A stretch of DNA of 11,473 bases from Mollicutes bacterium (GTDB taxonomy: Bacteria > Bacillota_I > Bacilli_A > Izemoplasmatales > Izemoplasmataceae): positions 1 to 11,473 of the forward strand of contig PWHD01000002.1 in assembly GCA_003555335.1 (NCBI GenBank), given 5' to 3'. The translations under genes were made by a program, and so were the position numbers. Shown here one piece after another: positions 1 through 6,599 of this stretch (position 1 is the stretch's first letter; each line of letters begins with the position of its first letter). The notes under the pieces were generated by a model. That model was given only the letters and a program-made list of their open reading frames with translations, had not been told where the DNA came from and made no database searches.

Positions 1-68
1 CGGTAGGTTTGTGTCGTTTTTATCTCATCGACCAAATCGTACGCTTTTTCAATCAATGCATCGTCCAT
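1..68 (-). CDS. Partial CDS, N-terminal 22 codons; possibly YlbF/YmcA-family protein
   Basis: Only the beginning of this gene is inside the window. Read on the minus strand it starts with ATG at 68-66, preceded at short distance by an AAGGTGAT ribosome site (73-80), and stays open to the window edge. The visible residues read MDDALIEKAYDLVDEIKTTQ followed by Thr-Tyr. This is an amphipathic helix. The pattern of a short acidic N-terminus, then A-x-x-L-x-x-x-I and a polar stretch, recalls the start of YlbF/YmcA-type helical proteins of Bacilli, but 22 residues are too few to assign a family. It is transcribed divergently from the thiol-redox operon starting at 227. The CDS call rests on the start codon, RBS and open frame; the family is a guess. 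Confidence 0.6.
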   Translation of the reverse strand, partial: MDDALIEKAYDLVDEIKTTQTY

Positions 69-118
69 TGCAATCACCTTTTCATTCCTTATTAAAGGCT
101 GATGGCTCAGCAACATTC

Positions 119-147
119 ATTTTATCACACCTTGAAGAATTAGAAAA
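119..147 (-). promoter_or_regulatory. Weak candidate promoter for the partial gene at 1-68
   Basis: On the minus strand TAAAAT (119-124) could serve as a -10 box, with a poor -35 (TTTTCT) 17 bases upstream. The expected transcript start is about 45 bases before the ATG at 68. A small GCTGA/TCAGC hairpin (98-111) would lie in the leader. Only the -10 resembles consensus, so this is tentative. Confidence 0.3.
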
Positions 148-169
148 ACATTTATATTTACAACACGGT

Positions 170-198
170 TTGACAAGCTAACTTTTCATACATATAAT
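170..198 (+). promoter_or_regulatory. SigA-type promoter of the thiol-redox/cysteine desulfurase operon
   Basis: A perfect -35 TTGACA (170-175) and a perfect -10 TATAAT (193-198) are separated by exactly 17 bases. The predicted transcript start is near 205, giving a leader of about 20 bases before the first gene. This is the best consensus match in the window and suggests strong constitutive expression. No operator-like palindrome overlaps it. Confidence 0.9.
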
Positions 199-226
199 AA
201 GTGAGAGATTAAACGAGGCGATGCGT

Positions 227-1411
227 ATGAAAATGTTGGTCATGAAACTGTTTGTCGGATTTTTCCTTCTGGTAGCCCTTTTTCCCTTGAGTCTTGCGGC
301 GAGTGAAAACGAGGACTACCATGAGGTCATATATTTCTATGAACCGCGGTGTCTTTCCTGTTTGGAAGTCGAAGAGTCCGGTGTCCTTTCAGCCCTTGAA
401 GAAGATGGGGTCCCGGTACGCTGGGTGCATGTCGATGAACAGGATTTCGACAGTGTCTATATGTTTACGGCGTTCTTAAGCACTTATGGGTCGGATGATG
501 ATTATCCGATCATTTTCGCCGGCGATGATTACTATGCCGGTGCTTCAACCATCATCGAGGCCTACGAAAGCGGCGCCATCCACGAAAGCGCCCGCAATCC
601 GTTGAGAGAAGTTTCCGAACCGGTCTCCTTAAGAGGCTGGGGCGGTCTTGTGACCGTGCTCGTGGCGGGGCTGCTTGACGGGGTGAATCCTTGCGCGATC
701 GCAATGCTTCTGATGTTCATCTCCATTCTTGGCTTCATGAAATCCAAAAAGATGCTCATGATTGTGAGCGCCTCCTATATCGGCGGTGTCCTGATCACTT
801 ACTTCCTGGTCGGCTTCGGCCTGCTTCGTTTTCTGTCTTCCGCGTTCATGACCAACGTCCTCGCCCAGATCGGGGATGTCCTTTACATGGGTTTCGGCGC
901 ATTGGCCGTATTCTTGTTCCTGATCACGTTTTACGATTTTTGGGTCACACGTCAAGAAGCGTACGACAAAGTCAAAAACCAGCTTCCTTCAAGAATCAAA
1001 GAGTTCAACCGTCGCATCATGGAGCGGCTTACCGAAGTCCTGAAAGATGAGAACCCTTCAGTGAAGAAAACCTTCTACACCTTTTCAATCCCTTTTTTGA
1101 TTGGTATAATAGTTGGTGTCACAGAAGCGGCGTGTACGGGACAAATCTATTTCTTCATCCTTGTCGGCCTGCACACAATCAATCCGACGCTCGGCATCAT
1201 TTATCTGATCATCTTCAACCTGCTGTTCATACTGCCGCTCATCATCATCGCCATCGTCGCCATCCGCAGTAAAAACGTGATGGCCGTATCCAATTTCTTC
1301 AGGGAGAACCTCTCGCTCATCAAGATCCTTACCGCATTGTTCTTCCTCGGCATGGCCGTTTTCTTCTTCGCCTACGCATTCGGATTCCGCATCCCCAACC
1401 CGTTCAATTAA
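227..1411 (+). CDS. CcdA/DsbD-like membrane thiol-disulfide transporter with N-terminal thioredoxin-like domain
   Basis: Probably passes reducing equivalents from cytoplasmic thioredoxin across the membrane to thiols outside it. The 394-residue protein starts with a signal peptide or membrane anchor (about 7-25). A 110-residue extracytoplasmic domain follows with a thioredoxin-like CxxC (CLSC, Cys42/Cys45) just after a Y-F-Y strand. Then come six predicted membrane segments (about 139-170, 176-201, 213-237, 285-313, 320-346, 364-386). The two cysteines expected of the CcdA/DsbD core are present: Cys156 in NPCA at the start of TM1 and Cys303 in EAACTGQ in TM4. A basic/acidic cytoplasmic loop of about 45 residues joins the two three-helix halves. 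I place the start at 227 because GAGG (215-218) is 8 bases upstream; an in-frame ATG at 221 is only 2 bases from it. First gene of a three-gene operon with a promoter directly upstream. DsbD has its thioredoxin domain at the C-terminus; here it is at the N-terminus. Confidence 0.8.
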   Translation: MKMLVMKLFVGFFLLVALFPLSLAASENEDYHEVIYFYEPRCLSCLEVEESGVLSALEEDGVPVRWVHVDEQDFDSVYMFTAFLSTYGSDDDYPIIFAGDDYYAGASTIIEAYESGAIHESARNPLREVSEPVSLRGWGGLVTVLVAGLLDGVNPCAIAMLLMFISILGFMKSKKMLMIVSASYIGGVLITYFLVGFGLLRFLSSAFMTNVLAQIGDVLYMGFGALAVFLFLITFYDFWVTRQEAYDKVKNQLPSRIKEFNRRIMERLTEVLKDENPSVKKTFYTFSIPFLIGIIVGVTEAACTGQIYFFILVGLHTINPTLGIIYLIIFNLLFILPLIIIAIVAIRSKNVMAVSNFFRENLSLIKILTALFFLGMAVFFFAYAFGFRIPNPFN

Positions 1412-1425
1412 AAGGAGGGTACTAA

Positions 1426-1725
1426 ATGGCTAAGAAAATCCTCATCCAGCAAGACGATCAGACCTTGTACAAAGGCAAGATGGTCAACATGCCCGTCAAA
1501 ATGGAGGCCATCAAGGAAAAAAGTGTCGAACTGTTCGACGACGAGGAACCGTGCATCATCCATCAGTCCTACTGCATGAAGCATTTCGCCGAGACGCTGA
1601 GCGCACTTTTCGAACAAAGCGGCACCGACGTCATTCACCTTGAGGACCATGAAGAAACACTCGATTTTCTCGATGTCGACACAACAAAGAACACGGTCAT
1701 CAAGCTGCTAGGAGGCAAAAAATGA
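1426..1725 (+). CDS. Small two-cysteine protein of unknown function
   Basis: I do not recognise this 99-residue protein. It begins 15 bases after the membrane transporter, with a very strong GGAGGG site (1414-1419), and its TGA stop overlaps the ATG of the cysteine desulfurase (ATGA), so the two are probably translationally coupled. It looks soluble and is charged. Two cysteines lie six residues apart (Cys43 in EEPCIIHQ, Cys50 in SYCMKHF) with His46 and His53 nearby, so metal binding or sulfur handling is possible. An acidic stretch (LEDHEETLDFLDVD, about 72-85) precedes a basic C-terminus (LLGGKK). There is no signal peptide, CxxC or known domain that I can see. The context suggests a partner of the desulfurase or of the thiol relay, but that is inference only. 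Confidence 0.85.
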   Translation: MAKKILIQQDDQTLYKGKMVNMPVKMEAIKEKSVELFDDEEPCIIHQSYCMKHFAETLSALFEQSGTDVIHLEDHEETLDFLDVDTTKNTVIKLLGGKK

Positions 1726-2864
1726 TCTATCTGGATTACGCCGCCACCACACAGCCCTCAGAAGCGACCATGGACGTCATGAAAGAGACCATGCTCCATT
1801 ACCCCGGCAACCCTTCCAGTCTTCACGAACCCGGCATTAAAGCGCGCAAGCGCTACAACGAGATCAAAAAACGCCTTGCCGGACTCACCAACACCCACTG
1901 GAAGACCCTCTGTTTCACCGCTACGGCCACCGAAGCCATCAACACCATCATCAAAGGCACTTTTTTCAAGCATCCCGAGAAAACCATACTTACCTCGACC
2001 ATCGAACATTCCGCGACCATCAACGCCCTTGAATTCGTCAAAAGACAAGGCGGTCATGTGGTGGAAATCCCGGTGGATAACGAAGGGTTCCTGATGATCA
2101 AGGAGCTCAAAAAAGCGCTCAACGACTACGATGTCTCATTGCTTACGCTGATATACGCCAACAACGAGATCGGGACCATCCAAGACATCGACATCATCAA
2201 ACCATTGTTAAAAATCCACGACGTACCGCTCCACCTCGACATGGTCCAGGCGCCGGCGCACGAAATCATCGATTTCGAAGCCCTCGACATCGATTATGCA
2301 AGCTTTTCCGCCCATAAGTTCTTCGGCCCCCGCGGCATCGGATTCCTTTATGTCCGTTCACCTGAACGCTTCACCCCGCTTTTGCACGGTGGGAAACAAG
2401 AACACGGCATGCGTGCCGGAACGGAAAACCTGGCCGCCATCGCGGGCATGTGGCACGCGCTTGAAGAAACGTGGGAGCATATCGAAGACAATGAACGTAC
2501 CATCAAAAAAAATGCTCGCTATTTTCTTGACGCTTTGAGCGCCAAGGGAATCGATTACCGTCTGAACGGACCGGATCTCGGTACACGGCGTCTCAATAAT
2601 GTTCTCAATATCGGCTTTAAACACATCGACAACCACGAACTCGGTTTCGCCTTGAACGATGAAGGCATTCATGTCTCAACCGGCAGCGCCTGTCAAAGTG
2701 AAAAAATCCTTCCTTCCCATGTTCTCAAGGCAATCGGCACCGATGAGGCATACCTTCACGGAAGCATACGCTTCTCCTTTTCTGAAAAAGAGGACGAACA
2801 GACATTCGAAAAAACCGCCAATGTCCTCAAACGTCTCATCGAATCCGGGGACTATGAAAAATAA
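1722..2864 (+). CDS. Cysteine desulfurase, NifS/IscS family
   Basis: PLP-dependent enzyme of aminotransferase fold class V that takes sulfur from L-cysteine, yielding alanine and an enzyme persulfide used for Fe-S clusters or tRNA thiolation. The 380-residue length is normal. Visible landmarks: the N-terminal YLDYAATT motif, EHSA with His96 stacking on PLP, the Asp173/Gln176 cofactor contacts in HLDMVQAP, the Schiff-base Lys199 in SFSAHKFFGP, the GGKQEHGMRAGTEN segment (223-236), and Cys324 in STGSACQS, whose spacing to PSHVL matches the long mobile loop of group I enzymes. The ATG overlaps the stop of the 99-residue gene. An internal AGGAGGC just before it would serve as the RBS. It is the last gene of the operon, before a strong terminator. 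No IscU/SufU scaffold or ThiI/MnmA gene is in view, so the sulfur acceptor is unknown and no gene symbol is assigned. Confidence 0.93.
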   Translation: MIYLDYAATTQPSEATMDVMKETMLHYPGNPSSLHEPGIKARKRYNEIKKRLAGLTNTHWKTLCFTATATEAINTIIKGTFFKHPEKTILTSTIEHSATINALEFVKRQGGHVVEIPVDNEGFLMIKELKKALNDYDVSLLTLIYANNEIGTIQDIDIIKPLLKIHDVPLHLDMVQAPAHEIIDFEALDIDYASFSAHKFFGPRGIGFLYVRSPERFTPLLHGGKQEHGMRAGTENLAAIAGMWHALEETWEHIEDNERTIKKNARYFLDALSAKGIDYRLNGPDLGTRRLNNVLNIGFKHIDNHELGFALNDEGIHVSTGSACQSEKILPSHVLKAIGTDEAYLHGSIRFSFSEKEDEQTFEKTANVLKRLIESGDYEK

Positions 2865-2890
2865 TGATTGACGTTGCAATCAACCACTAA

Positions 2891-2928
2891 AGGCATGTTT
2901 CAAGTCAGACTTGAAACATGCCTTTTTC
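2891..2928 (+). terminator. Rho-independent terminator after the cysteine desulfurase gene
   Basis: A 14-bp perfect stem (2891-2904 with 2910-2923; it can be drawn as 16 bp with a one-base loop) begins AGGCATGTTTCAAG and is followed by a T-run. It ends the plus-strand operon. The 5' flank is not T-rich on the other strand, so it looks one-directional. Confidence 0.92.
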
Positions 2929-2975
2929 TTTTGTGCGCATCACACCATAAATAAAAACCTTTCAATACAGACACA

Positions 2976-3003
2976 ATAAAAACCGTACCACTGGGGTACG
3001 GTT
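2976..3003 (-). terminator. Rho-independent terminator after the pseudouridine synthase gene
   Basis: Read on the minus strand, AACCGTACC (3003-2995) pairs with GGTACGGTT (2989-2981) around a 5-base loop, and TTTATT follows. It starts 7 bases past the end of the gene at 3010. Together with the plus-strand terminator at 2891-2928 it insulates the two convergent operons. Confidence 0.9.
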
Positions 3004-3009
3004 AAGGGT

Positions 3010-3714
3010 TCATTGGACCAACAGTTCGATTTCTTCAGGGGTGAGCGGACGCGCTTCACCGGGCGCTAGGGTCTCATCCAAAGAAAGGTTGCCGATCGCG
3101 ATGCGCTTAAGGGCGATCACGTCGTGGCCGATGTGTTCGAACATGCGTTTGACTTGATGGAACTTTCCTTCCTTGATTTTCATGATGATTTTCTGATTAT
3201 CCTGATTCACGACCAACGGTTTTTGTGGTACATAGGGTTCATTTTTCCCATCCAGAATCTCCATGGGCCGTTCAATCGCACCAATGTCCTCGACGGTATC
3301 GCGTGTGAAAACCTCATAGGTCTTGTACACATCTTTCTGTGGCGATATGATATCGTGAAGGAGTTTCCCGTCGGTGGTCAGAATGAGCATGCCTTCGGTG
3401 TCCTTGTCCAACCGTCCGGCAATGTGGAGATCGAAGCGTTGATACGTCACTTCAAGGTCTTCGATGACCGTCGGATGCAGATCGTCCACGCGAGCGGACA
3501 CCACCCCTTTGCGTTTGTTCATCATGAGGGTCAATGTTTCATGATAGACGACTTTCTCGTGGCCGATATCGAGTGAATCCTTGTCGGGGTCGATGTGTTT
3601 CGAGACATCCTTGATGGGTTCTCCGTTGAGCTTGATAAGCCCTTCCCTGGCAAGCTTTCTGGCCTCTTTGCGGGTACAATACTTCAGATTCGATAACAAC
3701 TTGTCGATACGCAT
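3010..3714 (-). CDS. RsuA/RluB-type rRNA pseudouridine synthase
   Basis: Converts a uridine of ribosomal RNA to pseudouridine; by size (234 residues) and motifs closest to RsuA-like enzymes, whose E. coli member modifies 16S U516. The N-terminal 60 residues form an S4 RNA-binding domain (MRIDKLLSNL... TRKEARKLAREG... VKLNG-like turn, here IKLNGEPI). The catalytic domain carries AGRLDKDTEGMLILT with nucleophile Asp103. The C-terminal KEGKFHQVKRMFEHIGHDV motif (about 181-199) and the LKRIAIGNLSL strand are typical of this subfamily. ATG at 3714 is preceded by AGAGGAGG (3721-3728). It is the last gene of the pfkA transcript, but a terminator-like hairpin lies just before its RBS and no separate promoter is apparent. 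RsuA and RluB are hard to separate by eye, so the modified position is not certain. Confidence 0.9.
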   Translation of the reverse strand: MRIDKLLSNLKYCTRKEARKLAREGLIKLNGEPIKDVSKHIDPDKDSLDIGHEKVVYHETLTLMMNKRKGVVSARVDDLHPTVIEDLEVTYQRFDLHIAGRLDKDTEGMLILTTDGKLLHDIISPQKDVYKTYEVFTRDTVEDIGAIERPMEILDGKNEPYVPQKPLVVNQDNQKIIMKIKEGKFHQVKRMFEHIGHDVIALKRIAIGNLSLDETLAPGEARPLTPEEIELLVQ

Positions 3715-3729
3715 GGTCGTCCTCCTCTA

Positions 3730-3760
3730 AATCAAAAAGGGGACCTGGCCCCTTTTGATT
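3730..3760 (-). terminator. Terminator-like hairpin between the UPF0223 gene and the rsuA-like gene
   Basis: On the minus strand AATCAAAAGGGG (3760-3749) pairs with CCCCTTTTTGATT (3742-3730), with one extra T as a bulge and a 6-base loop. The T-run is inside the 3' arm. It lies 5 bases downstream of the UPF0223 stop and directly abuts the AGAGGAGG ribosome site of the next gene. It could be a partial terminator, an mRNA-processing or stability element, or a lid on the RBS region. Confidence 0.65.
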
Positions 3761-3765
3761 AATCG

Positions 3766-4014
3766 TCAGTGTTCAAGCGACTGCATGAGCCGGTAGATCG
3801 ATACGCCCGTTTGTTTTTCAAAGGCCTTGTCAATCCGTTTTTCTTCCGCTTTGTTGCGGATGATGGAGCGGAATTTCTTGTAATCCTCTTTAAGCGCCGT
3901 TTTATCCGGCGTGCGTCGTTTGGACGCTTCCACGCGGTCTAAAAAATCAATGAGAAACTCGATTTCCTCAATGGTGTAGAGTGAAAAATCCAGAGGGTAA
4001 TCCAGATCAATCAC
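3766..4014 (-). CDS. UPF0223 family protein (YktA-like)
   Basis: Small soluble helical protein of a family found mainly in Bacilli and without a known function. I take the GTG at 4014 as start, giving 82 residues, because the family begins close to the YPLD motif (here IDLDYPLDFSLYTIEE). This GTG overlaps the pfkA stop by 8 bases (GTGATTGA), which suggests translational coupling; longer in-frame starts such as the ATG at 4041 would add residues encoded inside pfkA. Family landmarks are YPLD near the start, the central DYKKFRSI helix, KAEEKRIDKAFEKQTG, and the SIYRLMQ end. A weak GGA lies about 12 bases before the GTG. It is cotranscribed with pfkA, and a terminator-like hairpin follows. The family match is from memory of motif order and length. 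Confidence 0.8.
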   Translation of the reverse strand: MIDLDYPLDFSLYTIEEIEFLIDFLDRVEASKRRTPDKTALKEDYKKFRSIIRNKAEEKRIDKAFEKQTGVSIYRLMQSLEH

Positions 4015-5134
4015 CGAAACTGATTCCGATGGCTTTTGCGGCATTGACGATCTGTCCGTCCGCATCGACATATTTCGCGCCGCCTTTGGACGTCTCACCG
4101 GTTTCACCGCCGCCGACGACCTCTTCAAGGTCGACGTGTGTGATGCTGCGGGCGAGATAACGTACCATCTTGCCGCCGCCGCCTTGCATGAGAAGGTCGA
4201 CCGCTTTGACGCCGAAACGTTGAGCGAGGGTTCGGTCGAACGTCGAGGTCAGACCGCCGCGTTGGAGATACGAAAGATTGGTATAGCGCACTTCCTGTTC
4301 AGGAAGGAGTTCCGCGAGTTCACTCTTGATACGCTCGCCAACGCCTCCAAGACGCATCGTGTCCGCTGAGTCTTCGACCGTCTCTCTGACGTGGACTTCA
4401 CCGTCTTTTGGTTTCGCGCCTTCACTGACGACGATGATGCTGAACTCTTTTCCTTTTTTGCGTCGGTCGCGTACTTTTTCAGCGACTTTCTTGATGTCGT
4501 AGGGAATCTCGGGAATCAAAATGGCATCGGCGCTTCCGGCGAAACCACCTTCAAGCGCAAGCCACCCAGTATGACGACCCATGACTTCAACCACGATGAT
4601 GCGATCGTGTGAAAACGCTGTGGTATGGATCTTGTCGAGGGCATCCGTTATATTCGTGAGTGCCGTGTTGTATCCGAACGTGACATCGGTTGCCGGCAAG
4701 TCATTGTCGATGGTTTTAGGGACACCGACGACAGGGATGCCTTTTCTGTAGAAGTCACGGGCGGATGTGAGCGTACCGTCCCCACCCACAACAATCAAGG
4801 CGTCGACACCTTCTTTTTTCATGTTTTCGATCGCCTCGTCGCTGACATCTTTGTAGGTGACGTTTCCGTCTTCTTCTTCAACACGGTAGTTGAAAAGGTT
4901 GTCCTTGTTCGAGGATTTGAGAATGGTGCCGCCCTGATGAGTGATGCCTGAGACCGCGTCGTGATCAAGGGTGATGAAATTGTTATTATACAGACCAAAA
5001 TAGCCGCGCAAATATCCCACGACCTCCACATTGTATTTGGTGATGGCTGTTTTTGTTGCGGAGCTGATTACAGCGTTCAAACCGCTACAGTCGCCTCCAC
5101 CGGTAATAATACCGATTTTTTTGATAGGTTTCAT
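4007..5134 (-). CDS. pfkA: 6-phosphofructokinase, group III (probably ATP-dependent)
   Basis: Phosphorylates fructose 6-phosphate to fructose 1,6-bisphosphate, the committed step of glycolysis. I start at the ATG at 5134 (375 residues) because GGAGG lies 8 bases upstream and the TGGGDCSGLNAV nucleotide-binding loop falls at residues 11-22. The open frame runs further up to 5212, but that part overlaps the promoter. Landmarks: GGDGT (117-121), PKTIDNDL (139-146) with catalytic Asp143, MGRHTGW (185-191), IPEIPYD (208-214), and LQRGG (290-294). Gly120 stands where PPi-dependent enzymes have Asp, which points to ATP. Lys140 in PKTIDND is shared by PPi enzymes and by actinobacterial-type ATP enzymes. 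The classical E. coli/B. subtilis PfkA is about 320 residues with TSGGDAPG and PGTIDND, so this is the longer 'mixed-substrate' type. Its stop overlaps the UPF0223 gene. Confidence 0.92.
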   Translation of the reverse strand: MKPIKKIGIITGGGDCSGLNAVISSATKTAITKYNVEVVGYLRGYFGLYNNNFITLDHDAVSGITHQGGTILKSSNKDNLFNYRVEEEDGNVTYKDVSDEAIENMKKEGVDALIVVGGDGTLTSARDFYRKGIPVVGVPKTIDNDLPATDVTFGYNTALTNITDALDKIHTTAFSHDRIIVVEVMGRHTGWLALEGGFAGSADAILIPEIPYDIKKVAEKVRDRRKKGKEFSIIVVSEGAKPKDGEVHVRETVEDSADTMRLGGVGERIKSELAELLPEQEVRYTNLSYLQRGGLTSTFDRTLAQRFGVKAVDLLMQGGGGKMVRYLARSITHVDLEEVVGGGETGETSKGGAKYVDADGQIVNAAKAIGISFGD

Positions 5135-5171
5135 ACGTAATGCCTCCATGTTTGCTATGATGTTCATGCCT

Positions 5172-5200
5172 ATTATACTTTGTATTGGTCCAACACTCAA
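5172..5200 (-). promoter_or_regulatory. pfkA promoter
   Basis: On the minus strand, -35 TTGAGT (5200-5195) and a perfect -10 TATAAT (5177-5172) are 17 bases apart. The predicted start near 5165 leaves a leader of about 30 bases. The stretch just before the -10 reads AATACAAAG, close to the word repeated near 8100 and 9023. A cre-like site lies upstream (5215-5228). Confidence 0.85.
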
Positions 5201-5214
5201 CATATACGACAATA

Positions 5215-5228
5215 TGAAAACGTTTTTT
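5215..5228 (+). promoter_or_regulatory. Candidate CcpA cre site between pfkA and def
   Basis: TGAAAACGTTTTTT fits the Bacilli cre consensus TGWAANCGNTNWCA at 12 of 14 positions and contains a 10-bp perfect palindrome AAAACGTTTT (5217-5226). Its centre is about 56 bases upstream of the predicted pfkA start and about 50 upstream of the distal def start, outside both promoters, where bound CcpA would more likely activate than repress. No ccpA gene is in the window. Confidence 0.5.
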
Positions 5229-5235
5229 GTTTATA

Positions 5236-5264
5236 TTGGTACGTTATTTTGATAGAATTATAAT
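5236..5264 (+). promoter_or_regulatory. Distal promoter of the def operon
   Basis: -35 TTGGTA (5236-5241) and a perfect -10 TATAAT (5259-5264) with a 17-base spacer. The predicted start near 5271 gives a leader of about 64 bases ahead of def. Confidence 0.7.
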
Positions 5265-5306
5265 AATGGATTAACAGGCAATTCTATGTGCATTTTCGTT
5301 CATTTT

Positions 5307-5315
5307 TGCTATAAT
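5307..5315 (+). promoter_or_regulatory. Proximal extended -10 promoter of the def operon
   Basis: TGCTATAAT is a perfect extended -10 element. The -35 position (TGTGCA, 5287-5292) is poor, as is usual for extended -10 promoters. Transcription from here would begin near 5322, at the def ribosome site itself, leaving a leader of only about 13 bases. Confidence 0.55.
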
Positions 5316-5334
5316 CATAGAGAGGTGAAACAAT

Positions 5335-5946
5335 ATGATAACAATGAAAGACATTATTCGCGAAGGCCATCCTTCGTTGGAAACCGTCGCGGATGAGGTG
5401 ACGCTCCCGCTTGAGGAAGAAACCAAGGCCACACTTAAAGAGATGCGACAGTTCCTGATCAATTCCCAGAATGAAGAAACCCGGGAAAAATACGAACTGA
5501 GAGAAGGTGTCGGACTCGCGGCTCCGCAGATAAACATCCTGAAACGCATGCTCGCTATTCATACCTATGATGAAAAGTACGAGGAATTTCACGATTACCT
5601 TATGGTGAACCCGAAAATCGTTTCCCATTCCACACAACAGACTTACATGCCAGGCGGCGAAGGATGCCTCAGCATCGACCGCGAAGTCGAGGGCCTCGTC
5701 CCAAGATATAAAAAAGTCACGGTGAAAACACACCTCTATGACGTCGAGACGGACGAACTCAAAGAGACGACATTGCGTCTGAGAAACTTTCCGGCCATCG
5801 TCTTCCAGCATGAACTCGACCATCTGAACGGCATCCTCTTCCCTTCAAGAGTGAAAGAGAGCCTGCCGAACGTCGACCCGATCGAATTCAAGACCGTTGA
5901 AGACAACAGTGAAACCCAAAATGAATCCAGGGAGGATAAAACATGA
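5335..5946 (+). CDS. def: Peptide deformylase
   Basis: Metal-dependent hydrolase that removes the formyl group from the N-terminal methionine of new proteins at the ribosome. All three signature motifs are present: GVGLAAPQ (58-65), EGCLS (109-113) with metal ligand Cys111, and QHELDHLNG (158-166) with ligands His159 and His163 and catalytic Glu160. At 203 residues, with insertions between the first motifs (including the [13 protein letters not shown] stretch), it is a type II enzyme of the Gram-positive kind. The last 25 residues are an acidic, likely disordered tail. ATG at 5335 follows AGAGGTGA (5321-5328); a second in-frame ATG at 5344 is farther away. It is the first gene of the def-tal-peroxidase operon, and its stop overlaps the tal start (ATGA). 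Confidence 0.95.
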   Translation: MITMKDIIREGHPSLETVADEVTLPLEEETKATLKEMRQFLINSQNEETREKYELREGVGLAAPQINILKRMLAIHTYDEKYEEFHDYLMVNPKIVSHSTQQTYMPGGEGCLSIDREVEGLVPRYKKVTVKTHLYDVETDELKETTLRLRNFPAIVFQHELDHLNGILFPSRVKESLPNVDPIEFKTVEDNSETQNESREDKT

Positions 5947-6593
5947 AACTATTTATCGACACAGCGAATGTGGAACACATCCGGGAAATAGCAGAACTCG
6001 GAATATTGAGTGGCGTCACCACCAATCCGACACTCATTGCCAAAGAAGGCCGTGACTTCAAAGAAGTGCTCAAAGAGATCACCAGCCTTGTTGATGGGCC
6101 TGTCAACGGCGAAGTCATTTCCCTCAAAGCGGAAGAAATGATTGAAGAGGGCCGCGAAATTGCCAAAATGCACAAGAACATGATTGTCAAAATCCCGATG
6201 ACCAAAGAAGGGCTCAAGGCGGTCAAGACACTTTCAAGCGAAGGCATCAAGACGAATGTGACGCTTATATTCAGCGCCAACCAGGCCTTGTTCGCAGCCA
6301 TCGCCGGTGCGACCTATGTCTCACCATTTGTCGGAAGACTGGATGACACACTGCATGATGGCATCCAGGTGGTTGAAGAAATCCGTGACATTTTTGACAT
6401 TTACGGATTTGACACCGAAATCATCAGCGCCTCCATCCGTTCACCGAAGCAACTTGCAGACTCCGCCAAAGCCGGAGCGCATATCGCAACGGTTCCATAT
6501 GCCGTCTTCGACAAGGCGTTCACCCATCCACTGACCGACAAAGGCATCGAAGCGTTCCTGAGCGACTGGGACAAAGTCTTCGGCGGGAAGTGA
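5943..6593 (+). CDS. tal: Transaldolase, small TalC/MipB-like subfamily
   Basis: Moves a dihydroxyacetone unit between sugar phosphates in the non-oxidative pentose phosphate pathway. The 216-residue length matches the compact bacillar enzyme. Landmarks: [13 protein letters not shown] start, GVTTNPTLI (24-32), Schiff-base Lys83 in [18 protein letters not shown] (105-115), and [11 protein letters not shown] (125-135). Glu57 (in NGEVIS) and Phe129 occupy the positions where fructose-6-phosphate aldolases carry Gln and Tyr, so I favour true transaldolase activity over FSA. Its ATG overlaps the def stop (ATGA), with GGGAGGAT just upstream inside def. Together with pfkA, which is transcribed divergently, it links glycolysis and the pentose phosphate pathway. 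Confidence 0.93.
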   Translation: MKLFIDTANVEHIREIAELGILSGVTTNPTLIAKEGRDFKEVLKEITSLVDGPVNGEVISLKAEEMIEEGREIAKMHKNMIVKIPMTKEGLKAVKTLSSEGIKTNVTLIFSANQALFAAIAGATYVSPFVGRLDDTLHDGIQVVEEIRDIFDIYGFDTEIISASIRSPKQLADSAKAGAHIATVPYAVFDKAFTHPLTDKGIEAFLSDWDKVFGGK

Positions 6594-6599
6594 TGCTTC

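Noticed and set aside
98..111. GCTGA/TCAGC small hairpin as a riboswitch or terminator
   Set aside because: Only five base pairs and no T-run; too small to support a call.
3124..3576. 150-codon plus-strand open frame
   Set aside because: It is a shadow of the pseudouridine synthase gene on the other strand.
4015..4128. Longer UPF0223 protein starting at 4128 or at the ATG codons in between
   Set aside because: The extra residues are encoded entirely within the end of pfkA, are basic and low in complexity, and make the protein longer than its family, which starts near YPLD.
4136..4951. Three plus-strand open frames of 73-108 codons
   Set aside because: All are antisense shadows of pfkA, whose motifs are intact on the minus strand.
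5135..5212. Upstream extension of the pfkA frame to 5212
   Set aside because: It would be translated through the predicted pfkA promoter and start site; the GGAGG spacing and the nucleotide-binding loop position both favour 5134.
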